Shown here piece after piece: positions 32,962 through 33,387 of a stretch of 33,387 nt of DNA. The DNA is from Suillus spraguei. Lineage: Eukaryota > Basidiomycota > Agaricomycetes > Boletales > Suillaceae. Made by a program: the position numbers and the translations under genes. The notes below the pieces were generated by a model. It made no database searches, was not told the DNA's origin, and saw only the letters and a program-made list of their open reading frames with translations. The stretch spans positions 1 to 33,387 of the forward strand of contig JABCPU010000640.1 of NCBI GenBank assembly GCA_016800925.1. The letters run 5' to 3'. Every line of letters starts with the position of its first letter. Within the stretch, counting starts at the first letter, position 1.

Positions 32962-33387
32962 ACGAGAGAACTAATATTGTGGCGAGTCACTGAAACATCG
33001 AGCAACGTTTGTGGCAAGCACGCAGCGTTAGCTAAGTAGCAGAGTAACACCAGACAGTGGACACGCACTCTAAGAGCAGCTTTCCTATTTCAGCCATCAA
33101 TTAAAAGCACGTGACGTAACACGTGATTACTACGTCGCGTGAAGCGAGTCGTGACTGGTTACTCATTAAGGTTGAAAAATAAATATGTTAATCCGGCAAA
33201 TTCATCACTCTATTAACCATTTTCGACACCATACGTATAGTCTCCGGTAATCTTCAAATGGTGGTAAACCATGAGGGACTTGTCCATAGCCGGCCCGATC
33301 CAGCAAAATTTTTCACGAACTGAAGTCACCATGAGCTCCGCACTCTTCCCGTGTTATTGTAAATAATTTCGCAGAGACGCATTTGTG
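32962..33387. other. Upstream flank of the hydrolase gene
   Basis: No coding sequence recognised up to the right edge. It holds the promoter elements listed separately and an AT-rich tail. Confidence 0.45.
33108..33125. promoter_or_regulatory. Paired CACGTG boxes flanking TGACGTAA
   Basis: Two perfect E-box palindromes (33108-33113 and 33120-33125) frame a CRE/ATF-like TGACGTAA (33112-33119), about 150 bp upstream of the hydrolase ATG. In fungi CACGTG is bound by bHLH factors of the Cbf1/Pho4 type and TGACGTAA by bZIP factors; that either acts here is inference. Confidence 0.5.

Overview
The window is nuclear DNA of a filamentous basidiomycete, most likely an agaricomycete. Protein-coding genes are split by many introns of about 46-77 nt with GTRNGY donors, CTRAY-like branch sites and YAG acceptors. 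Several recognisable proteins are of basidiomycete type: a polyporopepsin-like aspartic protease, a DHA1 drug transporter with fungal exon structure, and a hypothetical membrane-protein family that I know only from basidiomycetes. I see no operons, bacterial ribosome sites or CRISPR arrays. All calls were made by reading and splicing by eye; no database search was run.

Layout. 1-613 is the 3' end of a low-complexity Pro/Tyr/His-rich gene. 1060-1985 is a decayed multi-pass membrane protein gene. 2049-4757 (-) is a dead, 5'-truncated Helitron helicase that still has one spliceosomal intron. 4805-5389 (+) is an internal, five-exon gene fragment between the Helitron and the next gene. 5389-6990 (-) is an apparently intact secreted aspartic protease with an acidic insert and a duplicated promoter/start region. 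7200-9436 is nearly gene-free. 9437-10078 (+) encodes a small coiled-coil protein. 10671-14338 (+) encodes a large Ser/Pro-rich protein with RFDR-type repeats and a coiled coil. 14580-14990 (-) is a small multi-exon fragment. 15717-17969 (-) is a complete 15-exon MFS transporter. 18000-25300 is gene-poor. It carries three tandem tRNA-Leu-derived repeats, two copies of a tiny foldback element and several coding-looking remnants. 25364-26493 (-) is a five-exon gene of unknown function. 26741-28295 (+) is a ten-exon aldo/keto reductase, head-to-head with it. 28827-32961 (-) is a twelve-exon YMC020W-like alpha/beta hydrolase whose promoter has CACGTG/TGACGTAA sites.

Functionally the intact genes look independent: secretion (protease), efflux (transporter), redox metabolism (aldo/keto reductase) and a conserved intracellular hydrolase. 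Transporter and reductase are about 9 kb apart with repeats between, so I do not call a biosynthetic cluster. I found no convincing new multi-gene system. The most unusual observations are one-nucleotide and five-nucleotide micro-exons in the reductase gene, a GC-AG intron in its neighbour, the acidic insert in the protease flap region, the Helitron-adjacent gene fragment, and the tandem tRNA-derived units.
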